A DNA stretch of 64,000 nucleotides. Source: Heliocidaris erythrogramma (lineage: Eukaryota > Echinodermata > Echinoidea > Camarodonta > Echinometridae). The DNA lies in contig CM046855.1 of the NCBI GenBank assembly GCA_025617745.1, positions 44,197,313 through 44,261,312 on the forward strand, read 5' to 3'. Every line of letters begins with the position of its first letter. The first letter of the stretch is position 1. This document shows, piece after piece, positions 1-11,228 of this stretch. The position numbers and the translations under genes are program-made. The notes beneath the pieces are model-generated. The model was not told the origin of the DNA. It saw only the letters and a program-made list of their open reading frames with translations, and searched no databases.

Positions 1-389
1 GTATTTTTTAAAACATTTTTTTAGATGTTTCATTCACGCATTAATCATAATTTTCACATACAAAAGGTCGGATTCAATGATGTCATACACTTAATTTACG
101 AATGACATGCACAAAAGTGGGCAACACTGCTCCCGGCGTTACTCTTACTGGTAGTGGGGAGGCAAAAAAATGATTTAGTAGGCAAGCCTTAATCGTTTTT
201 TAAAGATAATTTTCGTGAGGATGAGGGACGAATCCACACAAAGGAGGGGAAATGGAGGTAGTCATTACATTCCAGGCGTTTGACCGCCTCTTCGTTGCAG
301 CTCAGACGTCAAACTCATTACTCCGTCTCCTCTCTCGATCGGCATCATCACATAACCACACCCTAAGGATGCAATTATAATGCGGAGCT

Positions 390-560
390 ACAGTGAGGGC
401 ACTTGCCCCCTATAGGACCACGGAATACAAAAGAGAGAGAGAGAGAGAGAGAGAAAGGGAAAGTGAAAAAACACTCCTTAATTGGTGACATTGTTAATGT
501 ACATTTCATCCTTCAAATAAGATCGGTATCCCCCCCCCCCCCCCCCCAATAGATTGGCCC
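390..560. repeat. Poly-C-bearing dispersed repeat
   Basis: GGAGCTACAGTGAGGGCACTTGCCCCC, in part (GA)n (431-456), then TAATGTACATTTCATCCTTC and a poly-C run. Relatives are at 5559-5822 and, in part, at 1062-1120 and 2070-2130. Confidence 0.6.
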
Positions 561-1190
561 ATGCTTGCTACCCAGTTTGCCCCTTATTCCCCAATACTGG
601 TATTTCTTTATAATTCATATTTTTTAAAGGAATACGATACTTAAACTCATCATTCTGAAAGGAAGTTTATCATCTATTTATATAATGTATCAATCATTCA
701 TCTCATACAAATTACTGGTTCTATTCTATAATCGTGATAATCATGGGGAAACAACACCAAAAATAACCCCAACATAGAATGGAGGCTTTATTTTACCTCT
801 ATTGTAACCGACAGTGTGTAGGATAAGATGATGAAGTAGCTTCAGCGTTTTTAAAGTTCACTTCTCAAGAAGAAAGTCCACGGAATAATGGCAGTCGTCA
901 TTTTTGGAGGAGTTCTGGCCTCCTCTTCATTCTGGCTAAGACGTCAAACTCATTACACCATCTCCTCTTCAGTCCATTGTATAATATTCGGATGTCGCAT
1001 CGTCTCCCTTGGCAATATGCCGCATGAGCAGGTGGATTCTTGCAATTTCCGCCACTACATAGAGTGGTGTAGCTACAGATGGCATGGAGGAAGGGCACGT
1101 GCCCCCCCCCCCCCCCATCTAAAAAAAAAAAGAAAAAAGGAGAAGAAATAGAAAGAAAGGGATAGGAGCCCCTTTCACACACACACACAC

Positions 1191-1820
1191 GTTTACATGG
1201 CTTTACTTCCGAGGACAGGTATTGTTCCTCTATTGTTACTCGTCCTCGGACAGTCGACGGAATAAGGCATAAATTCATTGTTCGACGTTCGAGGACTATT
1301 GTCCGGCTTCCGAGGACCATTGTTGTCATGATTTTTTTTTTGTTCTCTGTCCGAAAATGTCCTCGGACATAATGCTAAACAAACGCACACACACACACAG
1401 GTTTACATGGCTTTACTTCCGAGGACAGGTATTGTTCCTCTATTGTTCCTCGTCCTCGGACAGTCGACGGAATAAGGCATAAATTCATTGTTCGACGTTC
1501 GAGGACTATTGTCCGGCTTCCGAGGACCATTGTTCTCATGGTTTTTTTTTTTGTTCTCTGTCCGAAAATGTCCTCGGACATAATGCTAAACAAACGCACA
1601 CACACACACACACACACGATTACATGGCTTTACTTCCGAGGACAACTATTGTTCCTCTATTGTTACTCGTCCTCGGACAGTCGACGGAATAAAGCACAAA
1701 TTCATTGTTCGACGTTCGAGGACTATTGTCAGGCTTCCGAGGACCATTGTTGTCATGATTTTTTTTTTGTTCTCTGTCCGAAAATGTCCTCGGACATAAT
1801 GCTAAACAAACGCACACACA
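1191..1820. repeat. Three tandem ~210-bp units built around CCGAGGAC
   Basis: Units at 1191-1400, 1401-1617 and 1618-1820 each begin near TTACATGGCTTTACTTCC and end in a (CA)n run. Each holds five copies of CCGAGGAC or its complement (in unit 1 at 1209+, 1242-, 1289+ with one change, 1310+, 1359-). Further single units lie at 28875-29080 and 48755-48955. Frames reading through them are by-products of the repeat. Confidence 0.95.
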
Positions 1821-1829
1821 CATCTGTGT

Positions 1830-1995
1830 TTTCTATTGTTCAAATTTCAACCGATGACTCCACTATTGAATTGCGTCACAAAATTCATTGACGGAATAAA
1901 CCTCACCAATTGTTGACAACCGATGACCTATTGAAATACTGCCGATGACCAATTGTTCTCTTTGTTCGATGTCATCGGTTTGAATGCGTATACAT
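1830..1995. repeat. Diverged repeat unit built around CCGATGAC
   Basis: This has the same layout as the preceding CCGAGGAC units, but with CCGATGAC at 1851, 1920 and 1942 and GTCATCGG at 1971. Shared connecting words include ATTCATTG, ACGGAATAA, CTATTG and GTTCTCT. It ends in GCGTATACATGTACAC and a long (CA)n(CT)n run. Confidence 0.85.
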
Positions 1996-2003
1996 GTACA
2001 CAC

Positions 2004-2004
2004 C

Positions 2005-2040
<36 letters not shown>

Positions 2041-2062
2041 CTCTCTCTCTCTCTCTCTCTTT
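2004..2062. repeat. (CA)n(CT)n microsatellite
   Basis: About 17 CA repeats run straight into about 11 CT repeats. Confidence 0.97.
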
Positions 2063-2729
2063 CTCTATTCAATGGCCTTGATATTTCGCATCGGTCTACT
2101 AAGACCGATGCGAGTGTGCCCCCCCCCCCCTCAAAGTCACATAATATACCACGTCCACTTAACCGAATTATGCTAGTAGTCTCTCTTTTTATGTTTAATA
2201 TCATCCCTTTTGCTTTCATTCCATTGTTTAAAATCTGCTCCATAACAACGATGTGACGTGGTTCTTTTGAGATGAATAACATATAGAGACAGAAGAAGTT
2301 CTATTCCTACCCAAGTCATTAAAGTGTATAGGCTGAGATGGTGTATAGTAAATAAATCGTTCTTTTAAAGTATCTTTTTTCGGGGGTCTCAATGAGAACA
2401 TCCACACAATGGAGAAATGTGGAAAACATCATTCTGAAGGATTTTGACCGCCTCTTCATTCTAGCTCAGACGTCAAACACATCTCCCCTCTTCGTCATCA
2501 TCACGTGACCACATCCTAAGGACACGTACATCTCCCAGAACTCTTGTTTCCCTTCAGTCTCTCACTTCAATACGCCTCTTGTCATTTTTTGTAAAGTTCA
2601 ACTTCAAATATTAAGGAATGAATATCTGATACATACTTAAAACTCGTTACATTATCTCCCCTTGAGTCCATGTTCGTCATACTACCAGACCCTAAGGATG
2701 CGTCCTTTTTGCGTTAATTCTGGCGCTGC

Positions 2730-2770
2730 GCTCTCTCTCTCTCTCTCTCTCTCCCTCTCTCTTCTCCCTC

Positions 2771-2801
<31 letters not shown>

Positions 2802-2853
2802 AACACACACACACACACACTCTCTCTCTCTCTCTTTCTCTCTCTCTCTTACA
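2730..2853. repeat. Compound (CT)n/(CA)n microsatellite
   Basis: Interrupted CT repeats, a CA run at about 2803-2820, then more CT. Confidence 0.97.
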
Positions 2854-3285
2854 AGTTCGATTGGATTCTAGCAACTTCCGTTACTACTCCAACCAGTGGC
2901 GTAGAGTGGGCCCAACCATTGATCGGGGCACTTGCATCAGGAGGTGGGGGCCATCGGTCTTACTATAATGCAAGAAATGTGAATGAACAAGGCCACTGAT
3001 AATAAGGGCGAGGATGCCGGAGGGTTTCTATGATCATCTTTTCGAGTTCTATTTCCCTTTCCCTTCCTCTTTCTCTTCCTCTATCTTCTTTTTCTTATCA
3101 TTTTTTCCGCCAATCTAAGTATGGTCACAGAATGTCAGTACTGTTGTCTCATTTTTTAAAATTTTATAATGTTTAATATTAACTTTGATTGTTTTCATTT
3201 CAATGTTTGCCAAATCGTTTTTAATTCTTATTCATATATATGCAAATTTTTACTTCCAAGAAGTGATTCTGTAATTAAAAATTAG

Positions 3286-3490
3286 AGTGATGTAGCGTGG
3301 GTCCAGACATTAAGGGGCACTGGGGGGATCGGAAATATAATGGAATTAAAAGAGAACAAGTCCATGGCGGAAGAGGGTCGGATAGAGATATATTATATTA
3401 TTTTCACGTTATCCTCCCCCCCCCCCCACACACACACACACCACTCCCTTTCTCCCCCCCCCTCTCTCTCTATCTATCTATCTCTCTCTA

Positions 3491-3534
<44 letters not shown>

Positions 3535-3602
3535 CCATTCACTATTTGGGAGCACGCGTGCCCCAACGTGCCCCAACGTACCCCCGTATAGCTACGCCAC
3601 TG
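3286..3602. mobile_element. MITE with AGTGGCGTAGC-type termini
   Basis: The left end AGTGATGTAGCGTGG and right end AGCTACGCCACTG are imperfect inverses. The interior is a poly-C and long (CT)n/(CA)n region. A lone left end of the same type starts at 2893. Confidence 0.6.
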
Positions 3603-3798
3603 ACGAATGACGTACACGAAGGGGAAAACCCTATTCCCACCCACTTGATGTAGTCCCTATGATGAGCACAGCTGATGAGGGAGAAAGCCCACATCATGGC
3701 AAGAAATGGAATTCATCATTAATTTTCCGCGGGGAGTTTGACCGTCACTTAATTCAAGCTAAGACGTCAAACTCATTACACAATTCCACGCCCCTCCC

Positions 3799-3829
<31 letters not shown>

Positions 3830-3970
3830 CCTCTCTCTCTCTTACTCTCACTACATCTTCAGGAACCGACCTTAAGGATGCATTCATTTTGCGTAACACT
3901 TGCTCTTTGCATCGCCTGTACTCGGTTACAAACCGGTAAAAGTTTCTTGCAGCTTCCGCCAAAATTAAAT

Positions 3971-5558
3971 TAAATGCCATACGTCATGTACGCAATACTC
4001 CATTATTCTGCTTCCCCCTTCTTCTTTTCGGCCCTTTTAACATAATCTTTATTCCGCTGTTTTCATCTTATTGCGCACATTTTTTGAAGTTCACAATGTG
4101 TTTCCTTCTTGACTGTTCATAAATTGTGTCTACTTTTATTTTAAAAATTGTATAAATTAAGGATGAATAAATTGTTCACAGTATTCTTGTTTGTAGTTTT
4201 TCTACGAATCCCCTGTTTTTATAATTCTGTTTGGCATCTGTGAATTTTCTCTTTGTAATTTTTACGTCTGTTGCTTGAATTTTCCCTAAGCTGCTACCGA
4301 TTTCGTGAACCTAATAAATCGAATGAGGTGGACATTTTGACAAGAATGCTTACTTACTCTAGGAAACCTGAGATAGTGTTCATTCCTTCTGCTGTTCTGT
4401 TACGTTTTCATACCTTTTCAACTGTTGAAATGACTATAATTGTGTTCCTGGAAACTGATAAAGATAGAACTAAATGGATATCAAAATGACCTTTTATGAC
4501 ACAATGGACGTAAATAAAAACAATGAGTAGTTGTCGCATTATCATATCATTCAAATCGTTTGTCACAATATTTATCTGCACTTTATGTTTATCAATTTGT
4601 ATGGGACAAGCTGTACACAGCATGCAGATGTCTATAGTCAGGCAATACAATAAAGATAGAAAAATACGTAAATAAATAAGAAAACATTTAAATGACCTAT
4701 ACATTGGCAGAAAGGATTCATTACACATCTTAGAAAAGTCACTTTAAAAGTATTGTACAAAAATATGAGGCATGCACTATAACTATTGAGTCGGTCATCT
4801 GAATTATTAATGGAAAAATAAATCTGTCCTTTAAAATAAATAGCCTTCCATTGACTAGAGAGAAGGGCTTGCCTCTCCCGTCTGCTAGCTGCTTTGACTT
4901 AAGACAAGAACGAATGACGCATTTCATATCCATTCAGAAAAATTTTACTCTCTTCATGATAACAAAATATCCTTTGTCCTGGCCTTCTCTACTCATTTTT
5001 CATTACGTTCTATTAACAATTAATTGAAGTCAGTCCCCAAGTCGCTCACGCATTTTCGCCCCCCCCCCCCTTTCCTTTTCTCTCCTTGTCTCTCCTTTGT
5101 TTTGTTTTTCTCTCTCTCCCCCTTGCTCAATCTAGCTCTCCCTCTCTTTTCTATTTAACATCGGCATACCTGCATCACATTTTTGTTATTAGCTATAACT
5201 ATATAGCCAAAGTCTTTTTATAAAGGTGATCCTTCGAATATGGCAATTATCTTCGGGGTTTCTCTTGTTATATTCTCATCATTTCAGAAACCTGATTGCA
5301 CGTGATTGAGGTTTTGGTACACTAGACCTCAAGAACATAACATACACCATGAAGATGATGAGACAGAACGAAGATGTAGCCTATGCATGCTGCCATATCA
5401 TCAACTTCAGCTGCCCCCACCCCCACTCCCTCGCCGCCCCTGCTTTCTTTTTTATTATTTTCTAATGTATAGTAATTACATGTTATTATAATAATATCAC
5501 TGACTGAATAGTGCTCTGACGCCAAATACCATCTGGTCAACATTCTGAAAACAGTGAA
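3971..5558. other. Non-coding stretch
   Basis: AT-rich, with a poly-C run at 5060-5070 and a (CT) stretch. No gene, hairpin or repeat relationship was recognised. Confidence 0.5.
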
Positions 5559-5822
5559 GGGGTGTAGCTACACGGGGAAGGGGCAAGGAGGCACATACCC
5601 CCCCCCCCCCCCCATTTGAATGGCGAAGAAGAGGTGTGGAAAGGAGAGGAAAGGGGAAAAATAGTGGGGAAAGGCAACATGAAAAGAAGACGATATGGCC
5701 CCCTCACACACCCTCCCCTTAATAATTGGCCTTGTTAATTCGCATTTCATCCATCAAAGTAAGACCGGTGTACACCACCCCACCACCCCACCACCCCACC
5801 ACCACCCCCCCCCCCCCCCCCC
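5559..5822. repeat. Poly-C-bearing dispersed repeat, second copy
   Basis: Starts GGTGTAGCTACACGGGG, has a poly-C run, then a purine-rich stretch, then TTCGCATTTCATCCATCAAA and CACCCCACCACCCC repeats ending in poly-C. It aligns in order with the 390-560 repeat. Confidence 0.6.
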
Positions 5823-7115
5823 GATACCGATTCTTTTCTCAATAGCCAGACCCACGGTACGCCTTTCACAAGACGTGCACTTTCTGTATCCATCTTCCAA
5901 CATCGCTAGTATAGACATGCCAGATGGCCAAGTTTATTGCTACAACCCCTTAGGTATTGATTATTGTCCAATCTCATCCAGTTTCATTTTAATATCATCC
6001 CACTTTCCTCCCGACTTTCGCTGGCAGCAAACAAGACAAATATTTGCTATCGTCAAAATGACTCCATGATCGGGTCTTTGATGTTGAGACTGTCTGCGCG
6101 CCTGCGAACCTCGCGGGGAAGCGAAACCGAGCCTTGATGGTGGCGAAACGACGTCGTTGAATAGTAATAGCCGATGACTCATCCACCGGTTCGTTAATTT
6201 CCTGCTCGCCATGTTTGGTCATTGGTCAGCGCAGGGAGAGAGGGAGAGAGAGAGAGAAAGAAAGTGTCCATTATGACGTGAAGCAAAAGCGCTGGTAACC
6301 GCGCAGACGACACGCTGTTTCCCGCTCGTCTGCATCAATGGGATTTTTCACAGCATCCTCACTTGATCTTCATAAATTATGAAAAGAAGGTGGGAGGATG
6401 CAACGTGAATGTCCATTGATGACTAGTTCAAGGACAATTATCTATTGACCTCAATAAAATATGAGTAAGGATACCGTCCAGCATACAGTCTCTAGCTCTT
6501 CTTCTCTCTCCCCCTCTCTCTCTCTCTCTCTCTCTCTCGGTCTCTCCCTCCCTCTCACTCTCTTTCATTTCATTTTTTTCCACTCCTTTTAAACCACATT
6601 CACGATGTACTAAAAATATGTAGAGTAAAAGCGTGAGATCCCGTGAAGCAAGGAACTTGCGTTGGGTATGCTTTTTTCATAATATCAGCAAATATCTTGT
6701 TCTCACATCACTTTCCTCTTTCTCCGTCATTGAATCTATATTATATCTGTATGTATATATATCTTATTTGAAGGAAAACAATTACATTTTTTGAACAACT
6801 AACACATAATTCACTTTGAAAGAAATAAAACGATATTGTTTTTGACCTATAAGCCATGGCAACTCGAAAAATATAAAATAAAGGGTATATGAAAGATTTT
6901 ACCTTGATTAGATATTTTTAAATGATTTGGTAAGATTATGTCTTCCTTCCTTCTCTCTGATAAATAATGAAACCATACATCTTCGTCTTTGAATAAACTA
7001 TGAGTCAATTTTTTTTATTTCTTAAAGAAATGTTCAATTCGTCACCCCTAAGGACAAAAGGATAAGAAAACGCATCTTGGCACATAATATTTTCTTTTGA
7101 ATAATTGCAAGGTAT
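5823..7115. other. Non-coding stretch with short microsatellites
   Basis: Open frames at 5961-6222 and similar are short and unmatched. Only the purine and pyrimidine runs at 6236 and 6480 stand out. Confidence 0.45.
6480..6545. repeat. (CT)n tract
   Basis: Interrupted CT/CCCT repeat. A shorter (GA)n run is at 6236-6260. Confidence 0.9.
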
Positions 7116-7309
7116 CAGTGGCGGCACCAAGGGGGGGGGGGGGGGGGCATTTGCCCCCCCCCCCCCCAAAAAAAAAATAATTTTCGGAGTGAAAAAAAAT
7201 AAAAGGGTGGAAAGAAATTTTTGTCCGCCCTTGCCCCCCCCCCCAAAAAAACCCATTTTCTTTTGCCCCCCCCCCCCCCCCCACTTTAAAAATCCTGGTG
7301 CCGCCACTG
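7116..7309. mobile_element. MITE with CAGTGGCGGCACCA termini
   Basis: CAGTGGCGGCACCAAGG on the left and CCTGGTGCCGCCACTG on the right, with long poly-G and poly-C runs just inside, so the whole 194 bp can fold as a hairpin. The left half of a second copy starts at 13175. Confidence 0.85.
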
Positions 7310-8442
7310 ATCTATATATCTATGTTCATCTGGTGCATATAAATGCTTCCACCAGAATAGTGGATAGCCCCGAATGCGTGCAACCAAAACCGCTGCGTGA
7401 TGCCTTTTAAGTGATGCCCTCCGCTGCATCCTTATACCACAGTATACCGGTGTAAACCAATAGAGATGCTATCTTGAGCTGATGTTGGCAGTGGCCGTGA
7501 CGACGATGGCGGGCGCCGTTGCTAATAGGCTCTGACAAACTCACATCGCTTGCGAATGTATGTCAGCGAGATGTAATTTTAGATATTACACATACACACA
7601 GGCATACACACGCAACGTTTAATGATGCATAGGTGTAAGATGTGCTCGTAGATAACGATGTTAACCTATTTCGTTCATGATGTTCATTAGTAACATGATA
7701 TAGGTACTGTGTGTGCGTGCACAGGCGGTCAGTCAGTGCGGAAACATATTATAAATGTCATCATCGGTGCCCTAGAAAGGGAAGCGAGCGGGAAGGGTGT
7801 TGGGTCGAAGGCATCAGAAATAGGATGCGGATGTTTCTTCTTTATTTAAATTTTACAGTATTTACCCTCTAACCTTCTTCAGAATCAGAATCTTCTTCTT
7901 CTTCCTGTTCCTCACCCACACTAGTGCAGAGGAGTGGAAATCCTCTACTTTCCTTAGGGATCACTTCCTTTGAATTTGAATCCATGCACTCCAAAATTGT
8001 AATGAAATGCACACCAAAGAAGTGGTTAAATGACTCTTGTTGTAAGGACTGAGGGTTTGAGGTCAAATGGCAATCCAGTCTTTTTCATAAATTGTATATT
8101 TGAGTGAAAGCGGAAAAATACTGAAGAGAAACAGGATGGTTAAGGTTTGAAAGAAGTCGGTTAAATGATAAAAACGGTATGAATGTTTGAAAATATTGAT
8201 TTCTATATGAATGCGAATCTCAAATGGGCAATTTGGTCAAACGATCATACTGAGTAACACCTTTGCAAAAATTAAGATTTTAGTCAATTTGTTTGTTGGA
8301 ACAAGTGGAAGAGGTGTCCGCCGCTACAAAGTGACATCACCGATTGGGCCAATTTGACATTCCCTTATAGATATCTTTCGAAAATTCATAACTTTCTTAT
8401 TGTTTATACGATTTCGTTCCAAATTTCACCAATCTGATTTTA

Positions 8443-8446
8443 TATC

Positions 8447-8492
<46 letters not shown>

Positions 8493-8636
8493 TCTTCTTC
8501 TTCTTCTTCTTCTTCTTCTTTTTCTTCTTCTTCTTCTTCTTTCTTCTTCTTCCTCCTCCTCTTCTTTTTCTTCTTCTCCTCCTCCTCCTCCTTCTTCTTC
8601 TTTTTCTTCTTCTTCTTCTACTTCTTCGTCTTCTTA
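8443..8636. repeat. (CT)n then (TTC)n tract
   Basis: A pure pyrimidine stretch of nearly 190 bases on the plus strand, able to form triplex DNA. The Lys/Arg- or Ser/Phe-rich frames over it are artefacts. Confidence 0.97.
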
Positions 8637-8776
8637 ACATTCAGAGCAATTTGGTATGAAGATTGCATAGGCGTACAGGCACATTTTCACAAGCGAGCTG
8701 ATGCCTTTTGCTCGCATATCAACTTTCTTTTTTCTTTATTATTTTACTCTCTTTTTAGTGAAAATGCACAGAAGTG

Positions 8777-8841
8777 ACATATTCGGGCACCTCTTTGCCC
8801 ACAACATAAGGATAATCGGGCACCTCGTTGCCCGAATATGA
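8777..8841. repeat. TCGGGCACCTCNTTGCCC hairpin, two units
   Basis: TCGGGCACCTCTTTGCCC and TCGGGCACCTCGTTGCCC lie 34 bp apart, and the outer words ATATTCGGGCA and TGCCCGAATAT are inverse. It may be the outer end of the neighbouring CGGGC block. Confidence 0.75.
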
Positions 8842-8949
8842 GGTGGTGTTTGCACAAATATCGACATTTTAAAAAATCCCCCCACGCCTGGTGCATCTAT
8901 GAAGGTTAATATTTCCCTTAAAATTAGTTTCTAAAAGGGCCGTCAAATA

Positions 8950-9850
8950 TCCAAAACGGAGCCCGCCCGAGTTTCTGCGAGCTCAAAATTGCATTTTCGC
9001 CCGGAATAAGGCCGGAATGCGGCCGGTGTCTGTTCAATCACTGCGTTTTTTATGGGTCGGCCGACGTCCGCAGTGCACCGAAATCTGCTCCCAATTCAGC
9101 GATTTTCCAATGGCGAATTTGGGGTCGCAGAGCTGGTAAACAGGTCGCCCGGAGATCGCTCGGGCATCGGAAAACATTCGATCGATATCCGGGCGGCAAT
9201 CCGACGATTTTAGACCATTTTGGGGGCTTTAAAATTCGGACGGAGGACGGCAGAGCTGCCCGGCCGCCGCATGGGCTCCCCACGATACTCGAACGGCCCC
9301 TTCCGTATCCTGCCCGACTTCTACAAATCGGGCGTGCTTCGAGCGCGCTCCATGCTGGTGTCGAGTCGGCGTCGGGTGGCTTCTACGGGCCCCGGCCGGG
9401 CTCGATCCTCCTGTCAACTCAGGAATTTTTTGCCCCATGGGTATACTCATATACATTAACATATAATTAACGCCCTTCTGGCTCCAAACAGACGATATTT
9501 TCGAGGCGTGGAGGCGTCGGAGGACGCTTGACAAGACTTCGGGCGGAACTCGCCCGGGCGTCGAACGGGTGTCGGGCGGTTGTCGTGCGGGCAGCGACGG
9601 AACTAGTGATCATCGACCGAAACTCGGACGGCGTCCGCCCTTATGTCGAGCGGGCTTCGCCGGACTCCCGTTTGTGAATTACAGGCGCCGGGCGACTTCT
9701 GATCACTAGTGTTCAAAGTGCTCCGCCCGAGCTCCGTCCAATATGTGACAGGATAGACTTAAAGCGAAAAATACGCTCGACTCCCGGGCGGATTTGAAGT
9801 TCGGCGACTTTGTAGCGATCTACAAATTCGGCCGGAGATGGTTGGATATG
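8950..9850. repeat. GC-rich block saturated with CGGGC/GCCCG words
   Basis: About 18-20 occurrences of CGGGC or GCCCG are spread on both strands in an otherwise AT-rich neighbourhood. CpG is common. Open frames here are long only because the DNA is GC-rich; no protein family was recognised. It is probably an old non-coding element. Confidence 0.7.
9599..9716. mobile_element. Small MITE with CTAGTGATCA termini
   Basis: AACTAGTGATCA near 9600 and TGATCACTAGTG near 9701 are inverse. The 118-bp segment lies inside the CGGGC-rich block and has the same composition. Confidence 0.65.
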
Positions 9851-11090
9851 TACGTCGCACGTATTGAATGTGTGTAATACGTCAATTGTGACTGATGACA
9901 GGTTAATTTGGGGCGTATGCAGTGGCGTAATGAGCCAAATATTTTGAGGGGGTGAGCCTGCAGTAAGAATTGAACTATTTCTAAAGTGCAAGGAACATAA
10001 AACACATTATACTCGTTTAAAAATCCTTTGAAGGGGAGGGGTACATTCCTCCCCTCCCATAAATAAAAGACTGCATTTCGCTGTAAAATGAATTTGTTGC
10101 ACTTACATAGTGCAACGCCATTGCTAATTTAAATATTCTATTAGCGTGGTCGCGTAGCAACCGACCCAGAAAACTGTACGTTTTGTAGTTCGAAACAATG
10201 CATTTCAGACCACTTTTATGCGCGCAAGTACCGTAATGATCAAAGTCTCAGCTTTATATCCTCTCTTTTCTTTTTTGTTCTCTTACGGGATAGGAAGATT
10301 AAATCGTCATTAAGTTTTGCGACTTTCAGTTTCAGGGGACGATTCCTCTCTGCCTATGTAATACATGTACCTGTTTATAGATTTTCTTTAATTTTAAGTT
10401 TAAGTGTGTTAAAACAGGGAGAGCAGCGACAGAGTAAGAGCATTTTCTGTTTTGAATAGTGAAAGTTTGCATTCTAATCATTATATTCGGAGTCTGAGTA
10501 ATGTGCTCTACCATTAAACTCATTATTTACCCCCTCACTTTCGAAAGAAATTTCACGGTAGTGTGTGAGCCTATATAGTGGCTGATTTGGGTATAAGAGA
10601 AAAGTTCACCACCTACAATAAGAAAATTGGGATAAACAAATATAATTTGCATGCAAAAAATGCATATGGAAGGGGAGATACATGTAATCAGAAAATTACA
10701 TTTTTTTCTAGCCAGGTATATAAAGTGGACGTCTTTCTTTTTATTTTTTTTTCTTCTTTCTTTCTTTGTTTCTTTTTCCTCCTTCCTTCTCTTTCTTTCC
10801 TTCTCATTTCTTTTCCTTTTTTTTTTCCTTTTCCTTTTCCTTTTTTTTTTTTTTTTTTGGTCATGGAACTTTTGGGGGCCGCAGCCCCAAGTCCCCCCAC
10901 CACCACCACCACCAGTACGCCAGTGGGCGTATGTAACCTTGAGAAATGAATGTCATTTAAATCTGATGAACCCTTTACGTATTGGGATTATTGAAGAGGT
11001 ATGGGCAGGAAAGACTTCGAATTAGTAATTGAGAAGTTTATCCTAGTATTATGTTCATTGTAGTCATCAAAATTAAGATTGAGATCATCA
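9851..11090. other. Non-coding stretch
   Basis: A CAGTGGCGTAATGAGCC word at 9920 resembles a MITE end. A long polypyrimidine tract is at 10733. No gene was recognised. Confidence 0.45.
10733..10860. repeat. Polypyrimidine tract
   Basis: Irregular TTTC/TTCC repeats ending in a T run. Confidence 0.95.
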
Positions 11091-11228
11091 GGGGAGCGTT
11101 TCATCAAGCGTTTTGTCAGTGATTTTTACCGACAACTGTTATAAGCTACTGAAATCCTTGCATCTGATTAGCTGATAGCAAATTTGGATGTAAAAATCAG
11201 TGACAAAACGCTTGATGAAACCCTCCCC
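11091..11228. mobile_element. Hairpin MITE, 37-bp arms
   Basis: GGGGAGCGTTTCATCAAGCG and its complement, continuing to TTTTGTCAGTGATTTTT, differ at two or three bases. The loop is about 64 bp and AT-rich. Confidence 0.9.

Larger units (their letters stand above)
250..3970. repeat. Degenerate dispersed repeat, five copies
   Basis: A block reading roughly GACCGCCTCTTCATTCTAGC, then CAGACGTCAAACTCATTACA, then CCCTAAGGATGC recurs at about 275-385, 905-1000, 2440-2530, 2630-2710 and 3730-3890. The copies are separated by poly-C-bearing repeats and (CT)n tracts. No coding potential. Confidence 0.65.

Noticed and set aside
1191..1820. CRISPR-like array of regularly spaced repeats
   Set aside because: Units are about 210 bp and alike along their whole length, with no unique spacers, in a eukaryotic setting.
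8443..8640. Long basic or Ser/Phe-rich open frames
   Set aside because: They lie wholly in (CT)n/(TTC)n microsatellite DNA.
9050..9534. Overlapping 77-101-codon frames on both strands
   Set aside because: The GC-rich, motif-repeated DNA makes stop codons rare; no splice context or protein family signs were seen.
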